From: Pleurodeles waltl
Taxonomy: Eukaryota > Chordata > Amphibia > Caudata > Salamandridae
DNA length: 64,000 nucleotides
Reading direction: 5' to 3'
Assembly: GCF_031143425.1 (NCBI RefSeq)
Contig: NC_090438.1
Location: forward strand, 758,101,823-758,165,822
The position numbers and the translations under genes are program-made. Under the pieces are notes generated by a model. The model made no database searches, was not told the origin of the DNA, and was given only the letters and a program-made list of their open reading frames with translations. How positions within the stretch are numbered: the stretch's first letter is position 1; every line of letters begins with the position of its first letter. Positions 46,740 to 58,329 of the stretch are shown piece after piece.

Positions 46740-46895
46740 CACCGTGGCGGTAGGCGGTCGAAGACCGCGGCGCAAAGCCGCATTGGTTAACATTGAAGCC
46801 TATGGGTTTCAGGAGCCAATGACGAAGTGCGCCGGCGGTCGCGGTACGCACCGCTGCGGTACGCACCGCCGCGGGCGTGACCGACATTTTCTATC
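46740..46895. promoter_or_regulatory. GC-rich repeat tract between divergent genes, possible two-way promoter
   Basis: Lies between the divergent transposase and Myb-like gene 2. It holds a hairpin GCGGTC-GAA-GACCGC (46754-46768) and two copies of GCGGTACGCACCGC one base apart (46841-46854, 46856-46869). The same ACCGC/GCGGT words crowd both transposon ends. A promoter or Myb-protein binding role is inference from position. Confidence 0.4.
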
Positions 46896-46977
46896 TGCTT
46901 AATCACTCGAGACCTGATCATCCACAGGAGAGGACCTATACTGCAAGTGCTGCTGTGACCTCGGTCTGGAAGATACA

Positions 46978-49090
46978 ATGGCTGCTGCGACTGGGGAAAG
47001 GGCCCCTGCCTTCACGTCTGAAGAGTTGGAGAAGCTCGTGGATGGGGTCCTCCCCCAGTATGCGGTACTCTACGGTCCTCCAGACCAACAAGTGAGTACA
47101 CCGGGTGCACATGGGATGGGCTATGCCTGTGTGGATTGGGGTGGATGTAAGTTGGTGAGGTGGGGGGCGAATGAGGAGTGCAACGCCCGACAGATGAGAG
47201 CATGTGCCATATGGCAAAGTTGGTGGCGGGGGGCCAATCACATCTAACATGCAGGTCATTGATGAATTCCTCTTTTCCACCCTGTACATGTCAAATAGGT
47301 CAGCGCCCATCAGAAGATCGAGATTTGGCGTGCCATCGCCAAGGAAGTCCGGAACTTGGGGGTCCACAACAGACGGGGCACCCACTGCCGCAAGAGGTGG
47401 GAGGACATCCGCCGCGGAACAAGGAAGACCGCAGAAACACTGCTGGGGATGGCCTCCCAACCTAGGAGGGGTGCCAGTCGCACCATGACCCCCCTGATGT
47501 CCCGGATCCTGGCGGTGGCTTACCCAGAATTGGATGGGCGCTTTAAGACATCACAGCAGACACAAGGGGGTGAGTATCAGCACATTCTCCTATCTTTCTG
47601 CGCAGTGGAGGCGTCTGGGTGGGGGAGGAGGGCTGTGGGTGACATTAGGCCAGGGCGCTTTCTGTAGTGTAGTCCTCTCCCTTAGGCATGGCCCTGTGCC
47701 CCCGGCCCCCACCTCGGTAGGGTGACAAGTACAGCCATTGAAGGTCCAGCATCTCCCATGTGCGCGTTTGACGTCTCTTGGCCTGTTGTCCTAGTCAGTA
47801 GTACTGAGTAGTGTACCCCGAATGTGCGGCTTAGTGCATTAGGCTCCTGTGTCTGTCCTCTCCGCCAACGGTGTTGACATTGCATGCACTCAACCTGGTC
47901 TTCTTTTTTTCCCCCCACCCTTTCTCATCATCTTCTTGTGCATGTGTGCATTAGCATCATCAGGCGGAGGAGATTTGGCATCGGAGCACGAGGGAGCTGC
48001 AGGACACAAGGCCCCGGTGGGCCCAGGAACAGACACCGAGGGCACCAGTGATCCGGAGGGCGAGGGGAGCACCACGACGGGGACCGCTGGTGAGAGCAGC
48101 GAAAGCGACACGTCCTCGGACGGGAGCTCCCTAGCGGTGGCGGCAACATCCGTGCCCCCCGCCTCTACAGGTACAGCCGCCACCCAGCGCACCAGCCCCG
48201 CCCTCCCAGCAGCCCCTCAGTCTTCGCTCCGTGCCGGTTCGCCCAGGAAGGCGCGCGTCTCCTTCGCCCCAGGCACCTCAGCCCCTGCCCCTGTTGCCCC
48301 TGCTGCCCTCAGTGCGGAGCTCATTGACCTGGTAAGGACGCTCATTGTTGGGCAGACGACCCTTTTGAATGCCATCCAGGGTGTGCAAAGGGAGGTGCAA
48401 CAGAGCAATGCGTACCTGGAGGGCATTCATTTGGGTCAGGCTGCCCATCAACGAGCGTTCACTGCTCTGGCCTCAGCACTGACGGCAGCCATTGTCCCTG
48501 TTTCCAGCCTCCCTCTTCTTACTGCCTCCAGCCTTTCTCTGTCTCCTGTCCCTCAGCCTATCCCATCCACACCATCAGACCAGCCTGCACACACCTCAAC
48601 ACCCAAGAGCAGCTCATCCAAACACAAGCACCACAGATCCCACAAACACTCACCCAAGCAACACCCAGATGCAGACATGCCAACAGCCACTGCCACCCCT
48701 GTGTCCCCCTCCTCCTCCTCGTCTCCCTCCTCCCTCCCTGTGACGTCTACACTCACACCTGCATGCACCCCAACATCAGCCAGTGCTTCCATCACCACCT
48801 CACCCTCCAGTACAGTCCACACTCGTGCAGTCACCACCCCCACTGCCATTTACACGTCCCCTGTGTCCTCTCCCACTGTGTCTGTCACCCTCTCTTCCAA
48901 GACACACAAACGCAGGCAGCCACCCACCCAACAGCCATCCACCTCACGACAGCCTACAGCACCAGCACCTTCACCCAATGACAGCACACCTGACTCTCCT
49001 ACAACCACCTCCTCTACCTCCACTTCCATCTCCACTTCTCTTACCTTTTACCTTGGCCCTAAAAAACTTTTCCTGGCTTTTCCTGGCTAA
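46978..49090 (+). CDS. Harbinger Myb/SANT-like DNA-binding protein 2 (three exons)
   Basis: Exons 46978-47091 (donor GTGAGT), 47299-47569 (acceptor AAATAG, donor GTGAGT) and 47955-49090 (acceptor GCATTAG) join in frame to 506 aa. Residues about 10-125 form a Myb/SANT-like domain different from protein 1: FTSEELEKLVDGVLPQY, IWRAIAKEVRNLG, HCRKRWEDIRRGTRKTAE, then YPELDGRF. An acidic serine/threonine-rich stretch follows, a helical part (LRTLIVGQTTLLNAIQ-like) and a long serine/proline/threonine tail. After the TAA at 49088-49090 the same frame continues open with PPPGKRTRKKQG, so the stop may be secondary. The role is probably binding element DNA or regulating it; having two such genes is unusual. 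Confidence 0.75.
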
Positions 49091-49552
49091 CCCCCCGATG
49101 AGCTCCCCCATCCATCTTCAAAGAGTCCCAAGAGCACCGCAGCCACCACCAGCCCAGCTTCGGGTGTCACTGTTGTGCATGGGCTCTGGAGCCCACCCTT
49201 TGCCAGCAGTGACACATCCATCAGCAGCAAGGACACGTCCAGCCCCCCCCCCGGCAAGAGGACCCGCAAAAAACAAGGGCCGCCGTGCGAGGACCGACAG
49301 GGCTGCCCCCAAGGAGCAATGTGCGGCCACTTCACCACCCACACCATCTAGGGGAGGCAAGGGCCCGAGAGCCCCATCAAAGGAGCGGAAGGGCAGCAGG
49401 AGCGCGGAGAAGGTGGACCCCACATGCCACATCCCAGCTGGGAAGGAGGACACTAAGGAGGCCAGGAGTCCGTCCCCGAAGGGTCCAGAAACGTCACGGT
49501 CCGAGGGCGACTGAGCCGGGAGTCCAGGCCAGGTCTGGCTCCCTTGACCTGC

Positions 49553-50635
49553 TGGATGAGCACCGCTGAACCGGGCCCGCGGGGCAGAAGAGCACCGCTG
49601 ATCCGGGCCCGCGGGGCAAAAGAGCACCGCTGAACCGGGCCACCGCTGATCCGGGCCCGCGGGGCAAAAGAGCACCGCTGAACCGGGCCACCGCTGATCC
49701 GGGCCCGCGGGGCAAAAGAGCACCGCTGAACCGGGCCCGCGGGGCAAAAGAGCACCGCTGAACCGGGCCCGCGGGGCAAAAGAGCACCGCTGAACCGGGC
49801 CCGCGGGGCAAAAGAGCACCGCTGAACCGGGCCCGCGGGGCAAAAGAGCACCGCTGAACCGGGCCCGCGGGGCAAAAGAGCACCGCTGAACCGGGCCCGC
49901 GGGGCAAAAGAGCACCGCTGAACCGGGCCCGCGGGGCAAAAGAGCACCGCTGAACCGGGCCCGCGGGGCAAAAGAGCACCGCTGAACCGGGCCCGCGGGG
50001 CAAAAGAGCACCGCTGAACCGGGCCCGCGGGGCAAAAGAGCACCGCTGAACCGGGCCCGCGGGGCAAAAGAGCACCGCTGAACCGGGCCCGCGGGGCAAA
50101 AGAGCACCGCTGAACCGGGCCCGCGGGGCAGAAGAGCACCGCTGAACAGGGGCCCGCGGGGCAGAAGAGCACCGCTGAACAGGGGCCCGCGGGGCAGAAG
50201 AGCACCGCTGAACAGGGCCCGCGGGGCAGAAGAGCACCGCTGAACAGGGCCCGCGGGGCAGAAGAGCACCGCTGAACAGGGCCCGCGGGGCAGAAGAGCA
50301 CCGCTGAACAGGGCCCGCGGGGCAGAAGAGCACCGCTGAACAGGGCCCGCGGGGCAGAAGAGCACCGCTGAACAGGGCCCGCGGGGCAGAAGAGCACCGC
50401 TGAACAGGGCCCGCGGGGCAGAAGAGCACCGCTGAACAGGGCCCGCGGGGCAGAAGAGCACCGCTGAACAGGGCCCGCGGGGCAGAAGAGCACCGCTGAA
50501 CAGGGCCCGCGGGGCAGAAGAGCACCGCTGAACAGGGCCCGCGGAGCAGAAGAGCACCGCTAAACAGGGCCCGCGGGGCAGAAGAGCACCGCTAAACAGG
50601 GCCCGCGGGGCAGAAGAGCACCGCTAAACAGGGCC
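49553..50635. repeat. Minisatellite, 32-base unit, about 34 copies
   Basis: Units contain AGCACCGCTGAAC and GGGCCCGCGGGGCA. The first half mostly has CAAAAG with GAACC, the second CAGAAG with GAACA, and the last copies CTAAACA, so variants form blocks. Because 32 is not a multiple of three and the unit lacks stops, the minus strand is open in all three frames. Confidence 0.97.
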
Positions 50636-52268
50636 CCGCCGTCTCAAGCACCGCTCCGCTGGGCCCTTCATCTCAAGCACCTCTCCGCTGGGCACCGCTG
50701 TCTTTCCACCTCTCCGCTGGGCACCGCCGTCTCAAGCACCGCTCCGCTGGGCACCGCCGTCTCAAGCACCTCTCCGCTGGGCACCGCCGTCTCAAGCACC
50801 GCTCCGCTGGGCACCGCCGTCTCAAGCACCGCTCCGCTGGGCACCGCCGTCTCAAGCACCGCTCCGCTGGGCACCGCCGTCTCAAGCACCGCTCCGCTGG
50901 GCACCGCCGTCTCAAGCACCGCTCCGCTGGGCACCGCCGTCTCAAGCACCGCTCCGCTGGGCACCGCCGTCTCAAGCACCGCTCCGCTGGGCACCGCCGT
51001 CTCAAGCACCGCTCCGCTGGGCACCGCCGTCTCAAGCACCGCTCCGCTGGGCCCCTTCATCTCAAGCACCGCTCCGCTGGGCCCCTTCATCTCAAGCACC
51101 GCTCCGCTGGGCCCCTTCATCTCAAGCACCGCTCCGCTGGGCCCTTCATCTCAAGCACCGCTCCGCTGGGCCCTTCATCTCAAGCACCGCTCCGCTGGGC
51201 CCTTCATCTCAAGCACCGCTCCGCTGGGCCCTTCATCTCAAGCACCGCTCCGCTGGGCCCTTCATCTCAAGCACCGCTCCGCTGGGCCCTTCATCTCAAG
51301 CACCGCTCCGCTGGGCCCTTCATCTCAAGCACCGCTCCGCTGGGCCCTTCATCTCAAGCACAGCTCCGCTGGGCCCTTCATCTCAAGCACCGCTCCGCTG
51401 GGCCCTTCCTGGCATGCACCGCTCCGCTGGGCACTGCCGTCTCAAGCACCGCTCCGCTGGGCCCTTCCTATCATGCACCGCTCCGCTGGGCCCTTCCTGT
51501 CATGCACCGCTCCGCTGGGCCCTTCCTGTCATGCACCGCTCCGCTGGGCCCTTCCTGTCATGCACCGCTCCGCTGGGCACTGCCGTCTCATGCACCGCTC
51601 CGCTGGGCCCTTCCTGTCATGCACCGCTCCGCTGGGCCCTTCCTGTCATGCACCGCTCCGCTGGGCCCTTCCTGTCATGCACCGCTCCGCTGGGCCCTTC
51701 CTGTCATGCACCGCTCCGCTGGGCCCTTCCTGTCATGCACCGCTCCGCTGGGCCCTTCCTGTCATGCACCGCTCCGCTGGGCACCGCCGTCTCAAGCACC
51801 GCTCCGCTGGGCCCTTCCTGGCATGCACCGCTCCGCTGGGCACCGCCGTCTCAAGCACCGCTCCGCTGGGCCCTTCATCTCAAGCACCGCTACGCTGGGC
51901 CCTTCATCTCAAGCGCCGCTCCGCTGGGCACCGCCGTCTCAAGCACCGCTCCGCTGGGCACCGCCGTCTCAAGCACCGCTCCGCTGGGCACCGCCGTCTC
52001 AAGCACCGCTCCGCTGGGCCCCGCCGTCTCAAGCACCGCTCCGCTGGGCCCCGCCGTCTCAAGCACCGCTCCGCTGGGCCCCGCCGTCTCAAGCACCGCT
52101 CCGCTGGGCCCCGCCGTCTCAAGCACCGCTCCGCTGGGCCCCGCCGTCTCAAGCACCGCTCCGCTGGGCCCCGCCGTCTCAAGCACCGCTCCGCTGGGCC
52201 CCGCCGTCTCAAGCACCGCTCCGCTGGGCCCCGCCGTCTCAAGCACCGCTCCGCTGGGCACCGCTGTC
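50636..52268. repeat. Minisatellite, 29-30-base unit, about 55 copies
   Basis: Units share AAGCACCGCTCCGCTGGGC with blocks of variants: CACCGCCGTCTC (30 bases), CCCTTCATCTC (29), CCCTTCCTGTCATG (29) and CCCCGCCGTCTC (30). It joins the 32-base array directly and shares the AGCACCGCT and GGGCC core with it. Confidence 0.97.
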
Positions 52269-52342
52269 TCAATCACTGTTTATGGTTCACTGTGCCCACC
52301 ATGCCTCCTCCTTGACCAGTGGAGACTGTCATCCACCTGATG

Positions 52343-52510
52343 GACTGTGGCTTTGCACTCCCCAGGATGGTCCAGTGGGCAGCCCACCCACTGTAGAGAC
52401 ATTGAGAGACTGTGGCTTTGCACTCCCCAGGATGGTACAGTGGGCAGCCCACCCACTGTAGAGACATTGAGAGACTGTGGCTTTGCACTCCCCAGGATGG
52501 TACAGTGGGC
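52343..52510. repeat. 65-base tandem repeat, about 2.6 copies
   Basis: Units begin GACTGTGGCTTTGCACTCC at 52343, 52408 and 52473. It lies just after the minisatellite and inside the Harbinger element. Confidence 0.95.
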
Positions 52511-53392
52511 ATGGTGGCTCCTCGTGGATCTGGCGTCGTGGACTCATGTGGCTGTGGTGCCCCCCCCCTTCGCTTCCCCCTGAGGTGCCTGTAGTTTTTA
52601 CATCTGATGCCCCTGCAGTGTTCTCTCCAAAGGACTCAGGTCTCCTGTGTGGGCTTTGCCCTTATTTCTCAAGACTTTGGCCCACGGACATGATGAATTC
52701 GTAGGATGTGCAGGACTTGGTACTTCAGTTATACACTGATGTGTATGTCATTAGTTTTGTTGTGAATATCTTTCATGGTTGTACGATAATTTTCTGGAGC
52801 ATTTTGGTACATAAATATTTATTCCAAATTTGATTATGTCCTAGCATTTTTCAGGGGTGTTTGGGTGGTGTCACTGTGACTTGTTGCTCTGCATTGGTGT
52901 GTACATAGTTGGGGGGGGGTCGCATATGTGTGTGCCCGTGACCTTTCGTCCTCCCCCTCCCGTGTGTCGTAGGTGCAGTACTCACCGTTGTCATCTGCGC
53001 CGGACTTCGTACTGGTGGTAGATGAGAAGGTAGACGAGAGCAGGTAGGATGTTTAATTCGGGTTCCATGCTGTCCTTCCTCCTGGAGTGCGTAGTGGTGA
53101 GCGTTTTCCCGTCCGTAGTCTGTTTCCGCCGTGTTTTTATCGGCGGTGCTCCCGTCCCGGAAAAGGTGGCGGATTGGTGAGTTGTAATAGTGTGGGCGGT
53201 ACATTGGCTGCCGCCTGGCTGTTGGCGGTGACCGCCGCGCTGTTTGTTTGTACCGCCGTGGCGGTCGGAGTGTTAAAGTGGCTGTCTGTGTTGGCGGTTC
53301 CCGCCAGGGTCAGAATCCCATATTTTTTACCGCCAGCCTGTTGGCGGGTTGGCCGCCGCTTTAACACCGACCGCCAGGGTTAGAATCACCCC
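52511..53392. other. Harbinger right arm, non-coding
   Basis: No gene seen. The last 200 bases carry many ACCGCC and GGCGGT words and the right terminal inverted repeat. Confidence 0.7.
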
Positions 53393-53395
53393 CAT

Positions 53396-55980
53396 TCTCT
53401 CTAAAGTTAAGCCTGTTTAGTTTGTGTAGGGCTACCAGAGGGATGGGCACTGGTTCAGTTAGGGACATTTGTATTTCACCCTGACAACAACTGCGATTAT
53501 TATTTGAGGTAGGTTCTCACCCCCCTCAAAAATACCCCAATTTCTTACACTCAACATCTACAAAGCACCTCAAACAATCAAGTTCACAAGTGTGGTTTGG
53601 ATATAGAAATGAATCATTTTAAAAATTCTGAAGAAGCCTCTATATTGTGCAAACTAGTGTTACAGCCGAACAGCAAAGAGTCGTCTTGGAAGAGCTGACT
53701 TTCTGTTAGAATTTTCCAGATTAGAGATCTAGGACCATCACTGTTTTTCTCAAATTTAGATGAAAATTAACAGCTGGTGGAATGCACCTGTGCGTATTCA
53801 TTGCTAATGATAACTTATGTTTACAGAAGGTGTGCCAGTTTTGCCAAGAGTGTGCTCTCTATAAAGAATAACTGTTTTGCTTTCTTTGCAGATAAAATGT
53901 CTTGAGGCAGATGAAGAGCTCTTAGAGAACCCAAAAGAAACATAGTAGGTGGAGTCAATAATATGTACCAGTGACTGTGCTCTCCTATATGCTGCACTAT
54001 TTATTGCCAAAACAGCAATGTCCTGCTTTCGTATTCAATAGAAGTAAAAGTTTAAGGCCTATTTGCTGCCTGCTAGAAGGGCAAAGTGTATCCTACTAAA
54101 CACTGAGTTATGATGGTTCTGTAATGTTAACGGAGGGTCTTAATACAGAAAATGTGACTAAACATATCATCCCTTTTCGGCAAACCTATTTGGTCCAGTA
54201 GATTTGGTAATGGAATTCCAGGAGAATGAATCACCTTTGATATGGTTGTCTCATGTGATCAGGAGTCACAGTGTTTGCGTATGGAATTGTAAGTCACTAT
54301 GGTGGCCATCCAAATTACATGTAATAGACAGAAGGGATTTTTCTCACCTTCAATTGACTAATGGGTGGTTGAACTATCTTTGCCCTACAAACATGGTATT
54401 TCCCTCATGAACATAATAAGGACCTCTGAAGTTGGATATATACATGTTTGACCTTACAGGCATATCTTATGTTTAGGTACTGTGTTAAGAGTGGTATTCT
54501 TCTAAATTTAATAGAATAACTATTTACAATAAGAAGCATGAGAAACGGAGTCATCGAAATGAACCACTGCTTGATATATTTCATTAAGCTACAACTAGCT
54601 GCAGTCAGCAGACTAGGGATAAATAAAGGATGAGCATGAATAAACTAAAGGGGCACACACATTAAGAAACTTGTGATTACTGTAGTGATCATTTTGATTT
54701 TATTTTATAAAGTCTGGTTCTTCAGATACCAGGCTTGAAGAGACTAGCCTATCTGTCCGAAGACAATGTGATACAAGTAGGCAAGAACAACCAAGATAAA
54801 TTAATTGATGCCATGGTTCTGCTTCTGATGGAGAAATAAAGTTGATGGGGAAGGTTTTGCCTGATGGATTTCCACTGCAGAGGACTTAATAAACAGTGAT
54901 CAACTCTTCCTTTATCAGACAGTCTTACAATCTTATCTGTATTAAATCAGATATGGCTCTTTTGACTGTAGGGTTTCCTTGCCTATTAAGATTAACGCCT
55001 TATTACAATGAATTATTTATTAATTTGTTTTGCATTGAACATCAGACAGAGAATAACATGAACACAATGATTAGGAGTAGCTTAGATGGCTTCAGCATAC
55101 ATTTCTCGGTTGAGGATGTGTCTTTGAATGACAAACATGGACTACCATAAAAGCTAAACCCTCTGGAAAAAGCACATCTTGTACTGTGTAACTGAAAGAC
55201 ACACAGAAAATAATTTCTCACAACTAATTTGTTGGCAGATTTCTTCAGGGGTATTTCCTTTCTGCCCTTGCTTTTGGAGAAAACCGAGTCTTCCAACTCA
55301 TGACTGTTTTCTTCATAGTTCCCCTGCTTAACATCCATTGCCCTCGTCGATATATGTATGTCTTCACAATTAGTTCATTTCTAATAATATGAATCATCCC
55401 ACGAGATCAAGACTGCACTTTTCAATATTTCTTCCCAAATCATGGAGACAGCTAACTAGATACGCATAGAGCATCCTGAATGCATTCCACAGAACCAGGG
55501 GAATTCCAAATTGCCTGATATCTACGGTCATAGAGAATGTTTGTCATCTACCTAATATTGTTCCAATACTGAAAAGAGAAACTGGAAATTTGTGTCAGAG
55601 TGTATACTTTAATAGATTCTTCAAATGTTTCAGACCTTCCCTCTGCATTCTCTGAGGGGCTGAAACACCTCTCATGCTTTGGGTGCAGCTAAGCAACGGA
55701 TTACTAAATTGTGGGAATGGAATATAATCCCTGAACTTCATAGACTAGATAAACCACCTTTTGGGGTTGTTTGGTATGATACAAATTATGATAACCATAA
55801 AGGGAAAATTGACACTTTTGAGCTAGACTGGGCACCAATTTTTTAATATTTAGCTACAGAGTTTAGAGAGCTCACTTTTCCAGATACACTTCAAAGTTCT
55901 GAGGATAATTTCAACTGCATGTTCACATCTCAGACTAATGTGAAACCTGGATTCCTGGTTATTTTTACCACTGGTTCTTA
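53396..55980. other. Intron or repeat flank, no gene seen
   Basis: The first 200 bases look like the continuation of the repeat broken by the Harbinger insertion. The rest is AT-rich without a coding signal. Confidence 0.4.
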
Positions 55981-55984
55981 GCCT

Positions 55985-56490
55985 TTTTATTTCTGTGGAT
56001 CCCCCTACCACCCATTTAATCATTACTGGAATCCAATGACCCACTGAATCATTAACGGAGTCCAGGGACACCTGCTTAAGTAATTTCAATGCTTGAACTT
56101 AAACAATACACAAAATTACAGAAACGATCATTCATCAAACACATACACAAATAATTACATTTTGTACTTAATACACAAATTCAAAACAAAAATCAAAGTT
56201 TTAATGGGAAGGTGGAGAGTTTCTAAATTCAATTAATCTACATTATGTTTTTTGAGTTTGCACTGATCCCCCAAATCAATCTACGGATACAAACTTAATT
56301 TTTAGCCTCCAATTTCAAATTTCTTATTTACTGAACGTTTAAAATTTCACATTTTACACTGTGCTGCTTCATTTATATACACTTTAATTAATTTGTTAAT
56401 ATTATTTTAATTTCTAAGCAGTCACAGACACCCTGAGTAGGTGTTGCGAGCCTGCCTCTACCACAGGTTAAGTACCTTGTTGTCTAAATT
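55985..56490. repeat. Probable dispersed repeat with short internal duplication
   Basis: Two similar pieces, ATCATTACTGGAATCC and ATCATTAACGGAGTCC, follow each other at about 56018-56068. The segment ends TAGGTGTTGCGAGCC then an A-run at about 56490-56503. I recall a similar salamander repeat but cannot name it. Confidence 0.4.
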
Positions 56491-56503
56491 AAAAAAAAAA
56501 AAA

Positions 56504-57910
56504 GATTTGCGCCATTTACAATTTTACATCTGGGTCACTTGCGATAGAAAGGTGTGAGATAGGGTGGAAAGTGTTGAGAGCTTGGTATTTCGTCTTTTCA
56601 AGTTTTTATTTTTTTTCCCGAATGTATATCTACTTGGCAACATAAATATTGATATGTTGTTTGGCCTCCACTTGCCAGTGATTGTGGGGTACATGCTCCT
56701 TTCTTAATGTGTTTTTATACAAATTTAATGAAATTATTTGATCCAAAATTCTTTGTAATGGCCGATTTAAGATGTACTTGCAATGCGCAGAAGTCATGGA
56801 TCTAGTTCAATCAAAGTAATTATCTTTGCTGAGTATTGTTCTAAATGTATCTTTGAAAGCCCAACAGTCCTTCTTAGAAGAGGTGAGAACTTTTCACACT
56901 TCCTACCTGTATGCACTAATGTTCTGGAGGGTAAACTGGAGTCCAGACATATTTTTTTCAATTTTATGTTTTGTCCACATTGTTAAGACTGCCAACAAGT
57001 TAATTACTCTCCGCATTTAGACAGCCTTATAAAGCATGGCAAACAACTCCTCTTGATAGTCCTGCCACCAAAACTATTTATTGTTCAAAAAATACCATAA
57101 CTCTAGCATTCAATCCACTTATTGGCATAAAATAAGCTACTACATAAAACTAGAAACTGATGCCCAGAGCTACATTTTAAAAGCTTGTGCAGCTTATAAA
57201 CCTTAGGTGAAGATCAAATATTCTCCGGGCTGCATACCTATTTGTAAAACACAAACTAAATAGGTTTCGGAGGGATGAGGCTTATTAAGGAGACAGGTTT
57301 GGATTAATAGACCAATTTGTATTCTGCTGAAGGTGCTACTGGACCAAAAGCTGGCCCTGCTAAGGAAAGCAGATTGATAGAAGTCATCTGAGTTAGTTTC
57401 AGCTTCTACTGGTGATTGATCAGAGTCATCTGAGTTCTTTTCAACTTCCACTGAGAGTGTATTAACTTGATTGTGTCAGCTTATCACCCCTCAACTTAGT
57501 CAGTCTACTAGTGGAGAGGGAATAAGCTTGTGGCATGGTGCTCAAAAAGACATTCACACTTGGCCATCACTCTTCACTTTACATTGTTCTCCGCTCAAAA
57601 AAAGGCAAAGAGGTTCAAAAGAGAAAACCTTTGCGTTCAATCTTGCTTTGTGTGAAGATCTGCAACATACTGGTGAAGAAAAAACCATCCGAGGGGATCT
57701 CAGCCCATTTCACCAAGCAAAGTCTTCCACAGCAGCCTTGCTAGAGAGACATAAGCAAAGAGCTGCCAATGCTTCACTCAACACTATTGTTTGAATTCTG
57801 AGGAGACTAGGGATAACCACTTTGCTCACTCAGTACTACAGGATTCCCTTAATTTAATTTACCTCAGACCCAACTCTTAGAGGGAGCATTGCTTGACAAT
57901 ATATTTAAAA
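56504..57910. other. Intron, no gene seen
   Basis: AT-rich sequence without supportable features. Confidence 0.4.
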
Positions 57911-58329
57911 GTAAGAATTCTGAAGGTATAGGTATCCATCAGAAGGAACTGTTGCTCACCTTTGGCAATAATCTTTATGTTGGATACTCAATTTACCTGT
58001 AGGTTTCTCTTGGTCTCACCCTGCTCACCTTCCTGAAGGAAATTTGTAGGCCTTATAAAAATTACATTTTAGTTTGCTGTTCTGCACCTATTTTATTACA
58101 TACATTATTCTTGTCCCTGCTTTCAGACACATGGTTAAAACCAGATGAGAACGGAAGTCTGTGTAGATGCTCTAGGGCTCCAGTAATGCTACTAAAACTC
58201 CACTGCTAGCATCGAGACTGAGCCAGCATCCCTTACCGGCATGGGAGAGCCAAGTCAGCAGTTTCCAGATCCAGTCTAGCACCTGAGATACTCAAAGGTA
58301 AGGAATCTGCAGGAAGAAGTATCCATCAG
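57911..58329. repeat. Decayed element with repeated ends
   Basis: 57911-57942 and 58298-58329 are direct repeats (26 of 32 bases equal) ending TATCCATCAG. Near the left one, CTCACCTTTGG is the inverse of the CAAAGGTAAG next to the right one. The layout resembles terminal parts of a recombinase-type or DNA element, but the class is not certain. Confidence 0.35.

Larger units (their letters stand above)
42932..53392. mobile_element. PIF/Harbinger DNA transposon, 10.5 kb
   Basis: Left tip GGGGGGTCATTCTGACC; the right end, read inward, gives GGGGTGATTCTAACC. These are inverted and match the MITE at 15795. A CAT duplication (42929-42931 and 53393-53395) fits a 3-base target, though G-run slippage leaves this uncertain. 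Both ends are rich in ACCGC/GCGGT words. Inside are a Myb-like gene (plus), a broken HARBI1-like transposase (minus), a second Myb-like gene (plus) and 2.7 kb of minisatellite. PIF/Harbinger elements normally carry one Myb-like and one transposase gene. Confidence 0.85.

Noticed and set aside
48783..49514. A 243-codon frame overlapping the end of Myb-like gene 2
   Set aside because: Mostly a shifted frame of the low-complexity tail; there is no support that it is used.
49118..50557. A 479-codon open frame on the minus strand and similar ones nearby
   Set aside because: They are translations of the 32-base minisatellite, open in all frames because the unit lacks stops.
49553..52268. CRISPR array, since the units are 29-32 bases long
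   Set aside because: Units abut each other with no unique spacers, and the host is a vertebrate.
50668..52461. Open frames of 120-319 codons on both strands with repeated motifs
   Set aside because: They are by-products of the 29/30-base minisatellite.
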